A DNA stretch of 64,000 bases, from the NCBI GenBank assembly GCA_019426215.1, contig CM033402.1, forward strand, positions 23,074,104 to 23,138,103. Reading direction: 5' to 3'. The notes beneath the pieces were generated by a model. It had not been told where the DNA came from. It ran no database searches and saw only the letters and a program-made list of their open reading frames with translations. Below, one piece after another: positions 46,968 to 59,980 of the stretch (positions are counted from its first letter, which is position 1; each line of letters opens with the position of its first letter). Origin of the DNA: Buddleja alternifolia. Lineage: Eukaryota > Streptophyta > Magnoliopsida > Lamiales > Scrophulariaceae. The translations under genes and the position numbers were made by a program.

Positions 46968-48599
46968 TGTTAGGATTATGCCCTCAGATGCCATAGAGGA
47001 TAGAATGTATAGGGCATATATCTTGTATTGAACTTAAACTCTTCTTAAATAAAAGGCATTATTGAGTTTTCACTTAATTTTTATTTGCATCTATAAGTTA
47101 TGTAAAACGTTTTGTCCATGTTTTCAATGTGATCCCTCTACTTCCAATGGGATAGGAAGATTGGCACTAGAGAGATCGATCTTGATTACTAAAATAGGTT
47201 CGCAAGTAATATGAATTCTTTAATGGACAAATAAAGACTTTGAATACTAGTAGCTCTGACATGCGAGTGCCTGTCTGGTATCATGGGATGATAAGAGATT
47301 AAGATTGTAGACACGTCAGTGGAACTGATATGTTCGAACACGACTCGCATTGGTTCTGTCACATTGGTTTTCATTCTGTGACTGTCAATGACGGAATTGA
47401 TTATGCATAATAGGTATATGTGAACCTTTGACCTGAAGTATCTGGCCGAAGATGCACTTGTGACGTCAAGTCTTTCACTAGAGTAGTTAGACCCAATTCA
47501 CCCTTTGGTGGGGTCAACCTCGAAATGCGGACTTGATGGGCAAGTGGTAATCTTAGCAGATATCTAATATGGGATTTGTTCTCTCATAAGTGAATGAGTA
47601 TGTACCCTATGTAATTATAGATAAATAGAGATCAAAGTCTTTGGCCAAGGCAAACGAGACGATTGTGCTTGGCACTAAATCGATCTCAATGATCTCGTAT
47701 TTATTATGATTTATACATATGGTCAAGTCCAGTGAGTTTGACATAACCATGACTCTCACTTGACCGGGGAACGTGAACAAAGGGTTTATACATATACGGT
47801 ATTTAAGATTGGAAGGTTTTGGAATGATCCTATCATTCATTTTCGTTTGGGTTACGAAGTGGGCCACGTGACTGGCTAGGTGTTACCCACTTCCTTTGGT
47901 TTCTTCTCATTGCCAAACGAAACAAACCTAAAGAGTCTCGCTAAAGGATTGACAAAGAAAAAGGAAGAAAAAGGAATTTTTATTATTTCTTCTAGGAGTT
48001 TTAATTTATTGGATAAATTAAATAATTAATTATAATGATAAGATTAATTATTAATTAATTTCCTTGTGAAATATATTAATGAATTAATTTGGTTATTTAA
48101 TTAATTAATTTATTTATTGGATATAATAAATCATTAATTGAAATAAGAAATTAATTAAACAAAAAAAATTTCGGGGCTAAATAAGGAGTCCAATTGGACG
48201 CCTACTAGGCCTCAATGTGGTGTCTTTGAGAGGCCACATATTGAGGCTCTTTTGTTTTGACTTGTTCAATAAGTCATGAGGTATATTCGTTGTTGATCAA
48301 AGGGGATTTCTTCGTTTGTTGATCCATGCGTGACGATTTAGAGACAACCTATTTTCGTTGTTCGGATCAAGTTCAAGTTTGAAGAATCAAATCAAAGGAT
48401 TGAAGATTTGGAAGCTTCAATATTTCGAGTTTGGAGAAGAACAAGTTTTTCTCCATCATCATATTCATATTAACGAGTAAGTTTTATTCGTTATACGCTT
48501 TTAGATTCAATTATGCAAGCTAGAGTACCAATTGGGTTTTCGTTTTAATTTTTGAAATCCCTTCCGCTTTGTTTATTCTTTTTCGAACGAAACCCAACA
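46968..48599 (+). repeat. 3' LTR of complete copia
   Basis: TGTTAGGATTATGCCC...AAACCCAACA, 1632 bp, preceded by GTGGGAGA. It lacks the TATA-containing stretch of the 5' LTR (the sequence jumps at about 48286). Confidence 0.93.
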
Positions 48600-49524
48600 G
48601 AATAAAGGGTTTCTACGTATACGAAATTTACGATTGGAAGGTTGTGGAATGATCTATTCATTCGATTTTGTTTGGGATATGAAGTGGACCACATTACTGG
48701 CTAGATGCTACCCACTTGCTTTGGATTCCTCTCATTGCCAAACGAAATGAACCTAAAGAGTCGCCCCAAAGGATTGATAAAGAAAAATAAAAAGATTTTT
48801 CTATTTGGAATTAGGAGATTTAATTTATAATTAAATGTGATTAATTAATTGCTCATTAGATGAGATGATTAATTATAAAGATAAGGTTAATTATTAATTA
48901 ATTTCTTATGAAAATAAATTAATGAATAAATTTATCTAATTAATTTGGTTATTTAATTAATTAATTAATTTATCTATTGGATAAGATAAATAATTAATTA
49001 AAACAAGAGATGAGCCGGACCAAGTAAGGGGCGTCCAAACTAGTTGGGCGTCCACTTGGATGCCCAACATGGGCTCTAGACTCTTATCTTGGTCAACAAC
49101 TCAAGTGATATTAAATACATCACATAAAAAACTTTTGACCTAGATGAACAACATAACTTTCACAACTCTCCTAGAAGAAAAAAAAAGACTCCTCCCTCTC
49201 TCCTAACACACTAGTCATTGGTCAACAAGGAAGAAGAAGGGGAAATTTTTCATTAATCAATCCGCGTGATAATTTAGAGATAGCGTAAGTTCGTTCTTCG
49301 GATCAAACTTCAAGAAAACCTCAAGGATTTCGAGAAGACTGGATTATACGAGGATTGGAGATTTCACCACTTCATCAAATCGAAACTTGGAAGAAGGATT
49401 GAGTTCTCCAACCACCTTGCTTCAACGTGTAAGTTTTAGCGACCTTTTTGGATTCATGTATGAAAATTGAGATGATACTGTGGGTAATTTTATCCCGCTG
49501 CGTAATTTTTTGTGAAACCCAACA
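48600..49524 (+). repeat. Right fragment of the old copia LTR
   Basis: Begins with the second GAATA and matches LTR sequence from about 39870 onward, ending AAACCCAACA at 49524. Beyond it the Sirevirus-like ORF starts in mid-gene, so the old LTR had inserted into that ORF. Confidence 0.85.
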
Positions 49525-52500
49525 GGTGCAGTGGCAAAGCCTCTTTCTGAGCGTCAACAAACCGTTGGGGAAGATTCTGATGAAGAGGTTAAGCATCTAG
49601 CCGAAGATGAAGTCGTGAAGCATCCTACTGTTACCAAGAAGAGGGCACGCAGAAAGCCCATGACTACAAAGATTTCATCTCCTATCCAGGATGATGAAGA
49701 GACTTTTGAGGATGTGGAAGACCGTATTCCACTAGTCAAGTGCAGAAAACTTGCCTCTATTACAAGCTCTCTCTCATTTGAAGTACATGCAACCATTCCT
49801 GATGCTCTGGCTGAAGCGTCAAAGCCTTTGAGGGGGTAAACGTCAAGAAAATCTATATGAAACCCCGAGGCTAAAAAAAAACCTTCAAAGCTCGAGAAGC
49901 CTGAGATTGTTGAACCAAAACCAAGCGTTCAGAGTCTAGAAACACCTACAACAATTGAGACAAGTTCTCTGGGTAAGATTATTTCTTCCCGTAGTGTTTC
50001 CTTTCCTGCATCTGTAGAAGATCCTGCTCTTATAGACGATATATCTTGTGCTACAGCTTTGATTACAAATTTTGTTGAAGCACCGATTAACGTCCATCTG
50101 GACGTTGATCTTGCGAAAGTGGTGGCTATTGTCAAAGGTGTAGAAGCAGAGGCACTCTCTAAAAGCTAAAGTGTTGATGTGGACGCTGAGAGACCTATTA
50201 CAAAAGGGGTCCAACCACCACAACTATCTCACTTCTTCAAACTAGGTCATCTCAAGACGATTGATCATTTAATCAATTATATCTCCCCAGTCTCTGAGGA
50301 ACATTTCATTCCCGCAGATTACAATAAGGAAAGATATATTGTAGTGGAGAATGAGATTGAGAGTCTTGTTGAGCATGATAACAAGATCTGCCAGATTATA
50401 TTTAGCTTAGAATTGACGGATGTTGAGCATGAGTATTATACGTGTATTGCCACCGGACAAGAAAATACTCAGATTCCTTCCTCCATTCCCATATATGAGA
50501 AAAGGAGATCCAAGAAGACCTTCCTTGCTGATACTGAACTCGCTTATTACGTGGATACAATGCATAGCAAGTAATCAGGTCTGGCTCCTAGGAACAAGAA
50601 GTTCAGAATTTATGAGCGTCTCCATGTAGAACCTCTTAATCCATCTTAAGAATTGCTTAACAATGAGGGATACTCGAATTCCAAGAGACGGTGCACAATG
50701 TAAAAAATTAGAATTTTGAGCATCCCCTTAGTCTATGGAAAAACAAAAATGTATGGGTCCATGAACGTTTAACGTCCATCAAGGACTGTGTCCAAGAAAA
50801 AACTAATGATTTCTTCAATGGCGTTGGAAAGCCAATTATTAAGTGGACAAATATAAGTTTGAAGCAATTTGTGATATTCATCATGAGGCAATTAAAACCA
50901 TCTTCAATGCTGGGATAGATTTATGCCTGAATAAAGAGGTATGGACTGAAGCATATGTAGGCAACCGATATTCATTTCAAGATATGGTCAATGCTCCACA
51001 CCTTTTTGGCATAGTCATGCATGACAAGAAGCGTCAGTTTTCCAGGTATTGCCTTAGAAAGCGTGAGATGCGCGTGGGTCCAATTGACAATTTGCCAAGC
51101 ATCAAACGCGAGATTGAGACATTTCTGCATCAAGCGTTACAACGACTTGCAGATACCCCTCTCAACTTTTGTAGAAGAGCATGTACAAGTGGACTATAGT
51201 GAGTATCCAATCTCACTAGTACTTCCAGTCATCGTGATGATAACTTGAGAAAGTTGATCATGCTTATGTCACTGGTGAAGAATTTTGATCACATCTTCAC
51301 TAACAACTTGTGCAAAATAAAGAGTTCCCAGATCAATCCGTTTAGTTGGTACTCTTTTCTCGCATCTATCAACAAAGAATTGAGCGAGCATTACAATTTC
51401 GTCATCTCTCTTCTTAAGAGAAATCAAGAGATTGCTTAGGCCGTTTATCCATATCTTGAGGAATACTATAGGCTTTACATCGCAAAAGACGATCGCCCTA
51501 TTCTTCCGCGCACTAGACTTATTGCCTTCTTTATTGACTATCGCCCAGATGTTCTGTTCTTCATTTCTCAGGCGAAGTCAAGGCTAAGTCCGGATTACGT
51601 AAATGAACATTATTGGTCCTATGTAGGTTAGGGTTGTAGATCATTCTATCCGTACCTTTGTTGAAAGATCTTGTATGCCAGAGCATCGACTCTTGGATCT
51701 TTTGAACAATGTTACTGACCCATATTCTACTACTCCATTAGGCAAATTGAACTTTCAATTTGATGATCTTCGCCCATTGCCAATGGAAGATGCCTATCCT
51801 TTGATAGAAGAAGTTCCATCCGCTGATACAGTTGCAGATAACTCTTAGATGGACTTGAAATCGACTCAGAGCATCTCTATGAAATCAGTGCCTCAAGTGC
51901 CTGTTGTGGTCGAAGTGGCTGAGATTGTAACTGTTCTTGAGGCTGAAGCCGAGCGTGCGACTGAAGTAATCAAAGCGTCTACTCAACAAGACAAGCTTGA
52001 TGCTAATATTATAGAAGTTGCTGAGTTTGCCAAAGTGTACGAAAAAGCACCAGATAAAGTGTTTAATAAGGCAAATCTCCCCTCCTTTGAATCCCTCAAG
52101 ACCACATCCAAGTTTAAGCTCAAAATTGTTACTCCAACAGTATTTTCAAGTCAGAAGTTTATTCTTATTCTGAGAGATACATTGGAAGAAGTTAGAGATC
52201 ACGCTGAGAATAGCACAACACTCTCCACTGGATTTAAGAAGACCTTCAAAAGATTGAATCATAAAATGTGGACTCTCACATAGTTCACATGTGCGGTGCA
52301 GCCCAGCATACAGTTCAGGAAAGCATTGAAGCGTTTACCGAAATCGTGGATGCTAATGTTGCGGCTATTTTGGATCTCAAAGAACATTTCACCAAGCGCT
52401 GTGATGATCTTGCTGGAACTCTATCTCAGAATGCTGAACAGGTGGGCTTCATCTCAGAATTTATCATAAAGTCTGATGGCAATAAGAGGGAAAAGAAAAG

Positions 52501-53050
52501 GAAGCGTCATGGTTCAAGAACGTCTTCATCGAGTTTAAAGCGCCAAGAACTAGAGCCTTCTCAATGTCAAATCCTTCCTCCTCCTCCTCCTCCGCTTAAT
52601 AGAGAGTCCAGATACCCATCTTAGGTTGCTTCTGTTGGAGCTCCTAGTAACATCTCTGGGTTTTCTCCAATTTGGCAAAGACCTGATCTGCCAGTCCATT
52701 GTCAAGCGTACTTAGAACAATTTGATGTTCCTATTAAATGTGCTCCTCTTCCTGAGCCATCAAATTTGGAAGAAATTGATAAGGAGAAGAAGATGTCTAA
52801 GTTCAACCAAGTATACAGAATATTCTTAAGGCACATTGGTATTGACCCTTCTAAATGGGATAAACATTGGTCCTTCTTCAAGCTTCAAAGTGAACTAGAA
52901 AAGAAGAGCATCATCAATACAGATCATTCTGCAATGATAGCTCTTGACGATCAACTGACTAAAGCTATCTACGCTGAAATTTCTAGAAGACACAATTTGA
53001 AGAAGAAGAAAAAGGAAAGAGAAAGCTTTAAGAGACCGCCCAGAAAATGA
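49525..53050 (+). pseudogene. Extra 3' ORF of Sirevirus-like element, C-terminal two-thirds or more
   Basis: Enters in mid-ORF at AVAKPLSERQ, homologous to the minus copy near 1345. Open stretches: 49531-49839, 50179-50574, 50843-51199, 51245-51439, 51849-52283, 52268-52624 and 52766-53050, separated by stops and shifts but consistent in order. Features: basic KKRARRKP stretch, acidic D-D-E-E segment, a globular region around 50220-51450, an Ala/Val/Glu-rich coiled-coil-like segment (51850-52060 and 52330-52480), a Pro run (52575-52595) and a Lys-rich end (KKKKKERESFKRPPRK) stopping at 53050. With the N-terminal part in the minus copy the full ORF would exceed 1,400 codons. No enzymatic motif and no clear membrane span seen. 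Confidence 0.72.
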
Positions 53051-53260
53051 AATATCTTTCTGTCTGTTTTGTATCCTTTTATCTTAGTTGTAAATGCATT
53101 GTACTTTTCTTGATTAAATCTATAAAGAAGTGCATTTCCAGCTAAAACATCTCGTTGAGCCTTAATCTAACCTTAAATTACTTTTATCTAACTTACCCAA
53201 TGCTAACTTTGTATTTTGGCTGTCCAACTCTTGAACTATAAAAGAGTAAGTATTGCCATC

Positions 53261-53277
53261 ATCAAAAAGGGGGAAAT
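53261..53277 (+). other. Polypurine tract
   Basis: ATCAAAAAGGGGGAAAT directly before the LTR; primes plus-strand DNA synthesis. Confidence 0.85.
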
Positions 53278-54820
53278 TGTTAGGAAATTTCTTTTTAGAT
53301 GTTTTGATGATGACAATTAGGATTCATGGTTAGACCTCAAGTTATGTAAGTTCAATTTCATTAGAAATTATGTATAGGCTTTGAGCGTTAGATTTGTATA
53401 AGGCTTTTTATTTGTTTTTATTCTAGATTGTTAGGCTAAGTATTTTTAGAATGAGCGTCTGATAGTACTTTGAGTGAGTTATTTGTTATTAGCTACTTCT
53501 GAAGTACAAACGTTTGAAGTCCGAATGAAGATGAAGATCTCTAAGCAAGTATCTAAGCATCATTCAAGAGTTGATGTGAAGATTCAAGCCAAGGATCATT
53601 CAAGGTTGAATAAGCGTCTACCAAGACACAGTTCACCTAAATTAATTCCTAAGTCCAAGGAGTTAAATGCAAAGATTGTCAGAGCATTAATGTCCAACGG
53701 GCAATAATTTCAAAATGCATTAAATGTTGATAAGAGCATTAAATGTGATAAGCACTCCAGGACGTACGGAAAAGCCTTTCTATTGGACTGTCAACTTAAA
53801 GAGTCTGCGACACCAACTTTTGCAGCAATATTTTAGAGATAAAGGACAAAAAACTATCCACTCACGAAAGTGATAGACACGCGCCTAGCTTAGTGTCAAA
53901 CAGACACTTTATCCAAGAGAGTCTATAAATAAGACTTCAGCAACAAGTCAAAACATAGAACAACAAGCTTACAAGCCGAAACCCTGTTGCATTGAAGTCT
54001 CAAACATCAAACTTTCAGAAAAGCTCAAAAATTCATATCAAACATTCTTTTAGCTTTTCACCAATCCCCGCAGTCATTAATATCTCAAATATCTTATTAG
54101 AAGAACTCTAAATTACTATTGAGATATTTAAGTTGTTTGAACTTCTAAAAATCAAACAAACCTATTGACAAAAACCCTTATTCAACGTCGCAATCTGTGT
54201 GAAGACAAAGTTGAAGGCTTGTATTATTTTTGGATGAAAGAAGCAAGTGGATCAAAGACCCTTGTAGCAGAAATCTTTGTAACCAAGGAGCTCAAGCAAA
54301 TCTTTATCCAATCTATACCCTTCTTGTAGAAGTTTCTGTGTGATTCTTCAAAAATTATTTAGAGGATTTCCTCTGAGTGAAAAAGGAGAAGAAGGACACA
54401 GTTGGGGTAATATCACCTAACGAACCTTTCAAACTATGTGTTTTTTACTTTATCATTTATTTCTCTTAATCATTTCATATCTTTGCATAAATGGATAAGT
54501 GAACACTTTGATAATCTATTTTAAGCTGAAGCAACTAAGTAAAATTTGAAACGCTCAACCTTTGTAAAAGAAGACTTAAAACAATTCTGTTGTGCTAATG
54601 CTGATAAGAAAACTGAACGCTTTGAATTATTTGGTTAAGTATTCAAATCTTAAGTCTAAGTTAACTTTCTAAAATTTGTCTTCAAGTAGATGCTCAGTCA
54701 AACGTCTAATTTCTTAAGCGTCCAAAACCTTTTGAATACGAAATTTTTGAAGTTGAAGAAAACTTCAGCGTCTATTCATCCTCCTTTTTAGACCCTTTCA
54801 TGTGCCACTTGGGACCAACA
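53278..54820 (+). repeat. 3' LTR of Sirevirus-like element
   Basis: TGTTAGGAAATTTC...GGGACCAACA, 1543 bp, plus orientation; TATAAAT at about 53934. Same family as 8524-10080. Confidence 0.94.
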
Positions 54821-56947
54821 ACTTTCTTGGGTCATGATCCTAAATTAGTTCCAAGCCATAGAGACATTAGAAAAAGGGAAATCATAGTCTTCCAAAGGTT
54901 TGCTCGTACAACATTCCTGTAATGGGAGCGCATTGTTCCATTGGCATTGATCGGGGATCAGTGTATGTGTAGAGGGTCTACACTTGGTGGTGAAAGACTG
55001 AACTTCCCTGCGGGTTCCATGTTTATTTCACGTTGAACTTGGAATCCTAAAGGTTACGTGTTGAGATAATCCATAAGACATGAGATGTCATGGCTGCGAT
55101 GGGTGCGGCTCACTATACTTTGATCTTATTCCAAATTCCCGACGAATCACGAGACGGGATAAAGTTAGGTACAATCTAACCGGGTAATCTCCTATGTTGT
55201 TATAGGACATACATGACCAGTGAAAAATCTTTGGTTAGAGTATCAAAGTCTTTGGTTACGTGAACATAGTTATTTAAGTTACTTGAGTTTCGATTGTACC
55301 CAAGCTCTAGACTTGGATCGGGAGAATGATGGAAGAAGTGACTCATGTGAAGATCGTAACTTGTAGAGGTCCTTCACATGAATCAATTATATCTAGATCT
55401 TCATGACAGCGTTGCTGGACATCGAATCATGAGCGATGGGAGTCTTAGATCAAGCTTGGTAATAGATTCAAGACCTTAATTATCTATGTGATAATGACTG
55501 ACTTTTAAAAACTTTGAGTGAGTAAAATTTTACAATAATACAATAAAAAGTAAAGAAATTATTACACAATAAGAATAAGGACAACTAAAAATAAAAATAA
55601 AGTAAGAAGCCCTTATTATGGTGGTTGGAATCTACACAAAAGAATTAATTCAACAGGACTTACTTAAATATATATATTTATATATATATATATATATTAA
55701 ATAGGAATCAACTAAATTCTATAGACACCTTTCTCTTCTAATAAAAATTTACATTTACCCACCCTGTCTAATGACGGTTTGCCAAATGTGATGAAAAGTG
55801 ACAAATGACAATTTTACTCTTGTTTTTCAAAAATAAATTAGACATTTGAAAACTTAAATGATCGGTTAACTCTCAAACTATATCCAAAATAATTCATTTA
55901 AATACATCTCTAGGGAAAAGGAAAAAAGAAAAAGCAAGCCATATAAACACGAGCCGAAATGGAATGCTCGGATTGGGTCCCGGTTCGGGTTATAATCATT
56001 GTCTTAAATTTCGGTCAAAATTTAAAATTTTGACCAAAATTTCGGGTTGCCTAGGGCCTCAAAGCAAAATTTCACCTTCGATCCAATTTTGCAGAATATC
56101 CATCGAAATTTCAACCGAAACTCAAAATTTCCCAAAATTTAAAAACAAGATTAAATCATTTTGCTGAATATCCACTAAATTTGGATCGAACCCCAAAATT
56201 TTCCAAAATTTAAAGATAATATTAAATTATTTATATTTTATTTAAATATTGATGTCTAATTATAACATGTAAATATTAGTTTTAGATATTCTTTTTCTTT
56301 CTTTGGTACCACAATTATCGAGTATGGTTAATATGAGACGGAGTATAATGATTTTAATCTAGAAATTTTGTATTATTCCAAATAATATATTTTATGAAAC
56401 TTGTATATGTATTGTTGTAGTGAAATTTTAAAGCTATTTATTCATTACTTTACTTTCAAATCCTATTAATTTTAAATTTCTAGCACGGATTTTACTCATA
56501 CTAATTAACAAAGCTCACTATATATACATTATACAAACAATATTATTAATGTAAAGAATGCATAATAATGTAAATTAAACATACGCAAATTTTCAATTAA
56601 ATTTTTTAATTATTTCTATAAATTTTTGTGATTTTCCTAGAATCATGGAAATCTATATTTAATACCTTGGTTATAATGTTGCTTTGAAAATCATAGTTAA
56701 AGTCAAACATAAAGTCAGTATTTTTTTATTTGACTCCATTATTAAGATGCCACAAAACCTAAACCTAGTTACCCAGAAAGAAAATAGTAAACTGGGACTG
56801 GCTTTGCCTTAATTATATTTTAAAGATTTAAATATGTAATTTACATTCTTTATTATTTGAATAATTATATTTATCTCTTTACAAGTATTTTGGAATTTTT
56901 AACCCAACCTGCTTATTTTGTGCTCGTGACAAACAACTTTCTTTTAT
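54821..56947. other. Unassigned AT-rich DNA
   Basis: No gene found. 54821-55460 is less AT-rich and looks like degraded repeat sequence of unknown family. An AT dinucleotide run lies at about 55668-55697. The 67-codon frame at 55964 is low-complexity AAATTT-rich sequence and not credible. Confidence 0.5.
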
Positions 56948-56955
56948 GATAAAAC

Positions 56956-57720
56956 TAGGGGTGTATGGTGAGTTGACTCGGCTCGCGAGCCTGCTCGATT
57001 AGAGCTCGAGCTTGCATTTGAGTGTTCATATTCTCACGAGCCAGCTAACGAGCTTTTACCATTTTTATATGCATGTTTATATATATATATATATATTTAT
57101 ATCTATAAGTATATTTATGTTTACTTAATATATAATATTCATTTGTTTCGTAATCTTGTTGTTGCACATTATATTTGATCAGGTGATATTGAATAAATAT
57201 TTCACTTGTTAAGTGCTAACTATCGTATATGTATTTATATTAATAATAATACTTTTATTCTCCATGTCTTATTTATATTAGTAATAACAAATTATATGAA
57301 TAATATTGTAATAATAATAACAAAGTAATCATGAAATAATATACTAAAAAAAATTATGAAAGTTATTTTTAATCCAAAATTTTCATTCTTATAATTTTTC
57401 AGTCAGACGAATTCAATCTAACGAATGGCGTTTACCCTAAATATATTTGTTCATTTATTTTCATTTCAGAATTCATTATTGTATGCATATATTTTTGTAA
57501 AGAATAAATCATATATTATTTTTTTCTACAAGTTCGCTTTCCCGCTGACAAACGAGTCGAGCTCAATCTCAGTTCAAGCTTGTTTGCCTCGAGCTCGAGC
57601 TAGCTCAAAAGATTTGGCCTCGATGAGCTTAAGCTCGAGCTTAAATTTTTAAGACAAGTTCGAGCTCAAGCCTGTAAAATTTACAAGGCTCGGATCGATC
57701 TCGGTTCATTTACAGCTCTA
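56956..57720. mobile_element. hAT-type non-autonomous element (MITE)
   Basis: 765 bp with ends TAGGGGTGTA and ACAGCTCTA (short imperfect terminal inverted repeats). Perfect 8-bp target duplications GATAAAAC flank it (56948-56955, 57721-57728). Subterminal regions are dense in GAGCTCGAGC/GGCTCG words on both sides. An 8-bp duplication with TAGGG ends is characteristic of hAT. No transposase; the 75-codon frame at 57425 is not related to one. Confidence 0.9.
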
Positions 57721-57728
57721 GATAAAAC

Positions 57729-58488
57729 CATACTTTGATACCCTTTAGGGCTAGTTTAGTAAAAGAAAATAGTTGACCACGAGAAGAATAAAACATGAAG
57801 TCTATATAATTTTTTCCATTGACGTCAACAATTTCCGTTAGCTTTCCAAAGGAAGGGGCGATCGTAAGGTTTATTTATATAGACGGGTATTTGTTACTTG
57901 CCCTAAATAAGCGGGCTGGACTATAGACTATAGTTATATCAAATAAGAAGGAAGGTTAGTGTAATTCATTCAAAAAAAGGACTAAAACTAATACTGTAAA
58001 TCAACGCTAGCTCAATCGAGAAAATCATCCCGTCAGCCAACACTAAGCATGAACTATACAAAACGAAAATTCCAGACACATATATACTAACTACCTAAAG
58101 CAACTTATATATATAAGAGTTCAGAGGTAACCCAAAATCACAATTGAGCAAAACTCAACTGCTACATGTACAAGACATCTAAGAACAAACACATCCGACT
58201 CTTAACACCGGAGACTCTCAAGCTTCCTTAGCTAGGAATTTTTAGCTACGATTTCCTACCTCCGGATCTGATTTATCGAGCTCCTCCCGAAAGCAAGAAA
58301 GGAGGGGCGAGTCCTAGTGACTCAGTGAGGTAAGCCAAACGATTTGCTTTACCTTTTTTATTTTTTTTTGAAATGAAGTTATCTGTAGCGGAAGATTACA
58401 AAAGATATAAGCACAAATGTATCCATCAACTCTTCAAAAGAGAACAATCGAATACAACACGAATTATGAACCCAAAAGAGATAACTCA
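57729..58488. other. Unassigned DNA
   Basis: No coding frame or recognised repeat, apart from a short GC-richer patch at 58240-58340. Confidence 0.4.
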
Positions 58489-59980
58489 TGTTGGTGGTAC
58501 CGAGTGGCATACGAAAGGGTCTAGAAGGGGGGGGGGGGATTGAATAGACCCTGAAGTCCGTTTTTTTACTTCAAAAAATTTGTATCACTTTTAAAGGTTA
58601 GAACGCTTAGGAAGCTGAGCGCTTGGGTCAGGCGCTACAGTAAAGATAACTTAGACTTAGTGATTTCAGCAATTTACCAAAGTAGGGTAATGCTTAGATC
58701 GCTTAATCAGGGTTAGCACAACGGAAATGATTTTTAAAGCTTTAGCGTTCGTTTTAATTAAATAGTTGCTTAGCAGATTAGCTTGTCTTTTACAGAATAA
58801 ATAATATGATATAAATCAAGACAATAATGAAAGTAAATGACACAAGAAATTGTAAGGTTCACTGGGTGATGTAATCCCAGCTACGTCATTCTTCTCCTTT
58901 TTCACTTGGAGGGAATTTACTAAGATGATTATCAAAGAATCACACAGAATCTTCTACAAGGTAGTAAATAAGTGAAAATGATCTCGAGCTCCTTGATCAC
59001 ACAGATTTTAGCACCAATGAAGATCTTCTTCTACAAGCTTCTCTCACTCAGAAATACTGCCCGTAACGGGGTTCAACAACTTTCTCACTCAGATGAAAGG
59101 TTGAGGGTTTTATCACAAGGGTTTGTTTGTTTTTGGAAAGATCAAACAATTTGGAATATGTCAGTAAGAGTTTAGGTTTCTTCTTTGGAAGATGTTTGAG
59201 ATATCTGTGACTGTATGGAATGTATGTAAAAAGCTTGAAGAAGTTTGACTATGGAGTTTCTAAGCTTTTTTTTTAAACGAGAATTTTAGCAAAGTTTTCT
59301 TGTGCATGTACGTATATATCTCTATATTTAGGGTTTGCTGGAAATGAGGTATTTATAGGCAATTCTTGGGATCTGTTCGTTAGACACATGTGAGTGCGTG
59401 CCTTTCACACGGCGCGTGATTCTACCTTTTCTCTGACATTCCTGAAAACCTGCTGATTCCGATTGGACGGGAACAACTATAAACTCTGAAATTCTGACAG
59501 TCTAGTCAAAAGGTGGCTTATCCATAAGTCATAATAGTTTATCACATTTAATGCACTTATCAGGCATTTAACGCATTTGAATTTATTTGAATGATTGCAT
59601 TTAAGTCCTTCATGACTTGAGGATTTATTTCAGGAGAATTTGATACTGATCGCTGAGGTGCTTTGAGCGCTTGATCCATAAATCCTGAAGTTGTCCTTTA
59701 GCGTTTGACAATCGCTAAGAACGAATCTTCATTTTCATTTGACTTCAAACGCTGATCTTCAACTTCTTCTCCAATAGACTCACCTAGAATTCTATTAGCG
59801 ATTTGGTATTTAATACTTAGTCTAAAATCTATAAAGATAAAACTTACAAGCCTAATCAACATTACAAACTTTCGAACGCTTATACATTGATCTATGAAAA
59901 CAGAAACTTACATTATATTTGAGTTTTAACAAAAATCTTATCTTGTCATTATCAAAACATCTAATATGAAATTCCTAACA
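58489..59980 (-). mobile_element. Solo Sirevirus-like LTR
   Basis: TGTTGGTGGTACCGAG...TTCCTAACA on plus, 1492 bp, minus orientation, same family as 8524-10080 and 26308-28009. No internal sequence adjoins it. Flanks ACTCA and CATAT do not form a target duplication, so it may be old or have arisen by inter-element recombination. Confidence 0.9.

Larger units (their letters stand above)
39095..48599 (+). mobile_element. Complete Ty1/copia element with both LTRs
   Basis: 5' LTR 39095-40824, primer site 40826-40838, leader 40839-42998, gag 42999-about 43830, pol to 46952, polypurine tract 46959-46966, 3' LTR 46968-48599. GAATA flanks both ends (39090-39094, 48600-48604). It lies inside an older LTR of its own family. 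Structurally complete, but gag and pol have several stops and shifts. I cannot assign a copia lineage without a tree. Confidence 0.95.
49525..54820 (+). mobile_element. Sirevirus-like element, 3' part
   Basis: Most of the extra ORF (49525-53050), a non-coding stretch, the polypurine tract (53261-53277) and the 3' LTR (53278-54820). The 5' part (LTR, gag, pol, ORF start) is absent from the left side of the old LTR and was probably deleted. Opposite orientation to the copy at 1-10080. Confidence 0.85.

Noticed and set aside
1..54820. The Sirevirus-like pieces at 1-10080 and 49525-54820 as the two halves of one split element
   Set aside because: They are in opposite orientations and both contain the overlapping PLSERQ part of the extra ORF, so they are two separate insertions.
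55964..56167. 67-codon frame at 55964 and 75-codon frame at 57425
   Set aside because: Low-complexity AAATTT-rich sequence and the interior of a MITE; no conserved features.
58489..59980. Target duplication around the solo LTR
   Set aside because: Flanking ACTCA and CATAT do not match at any small offset.
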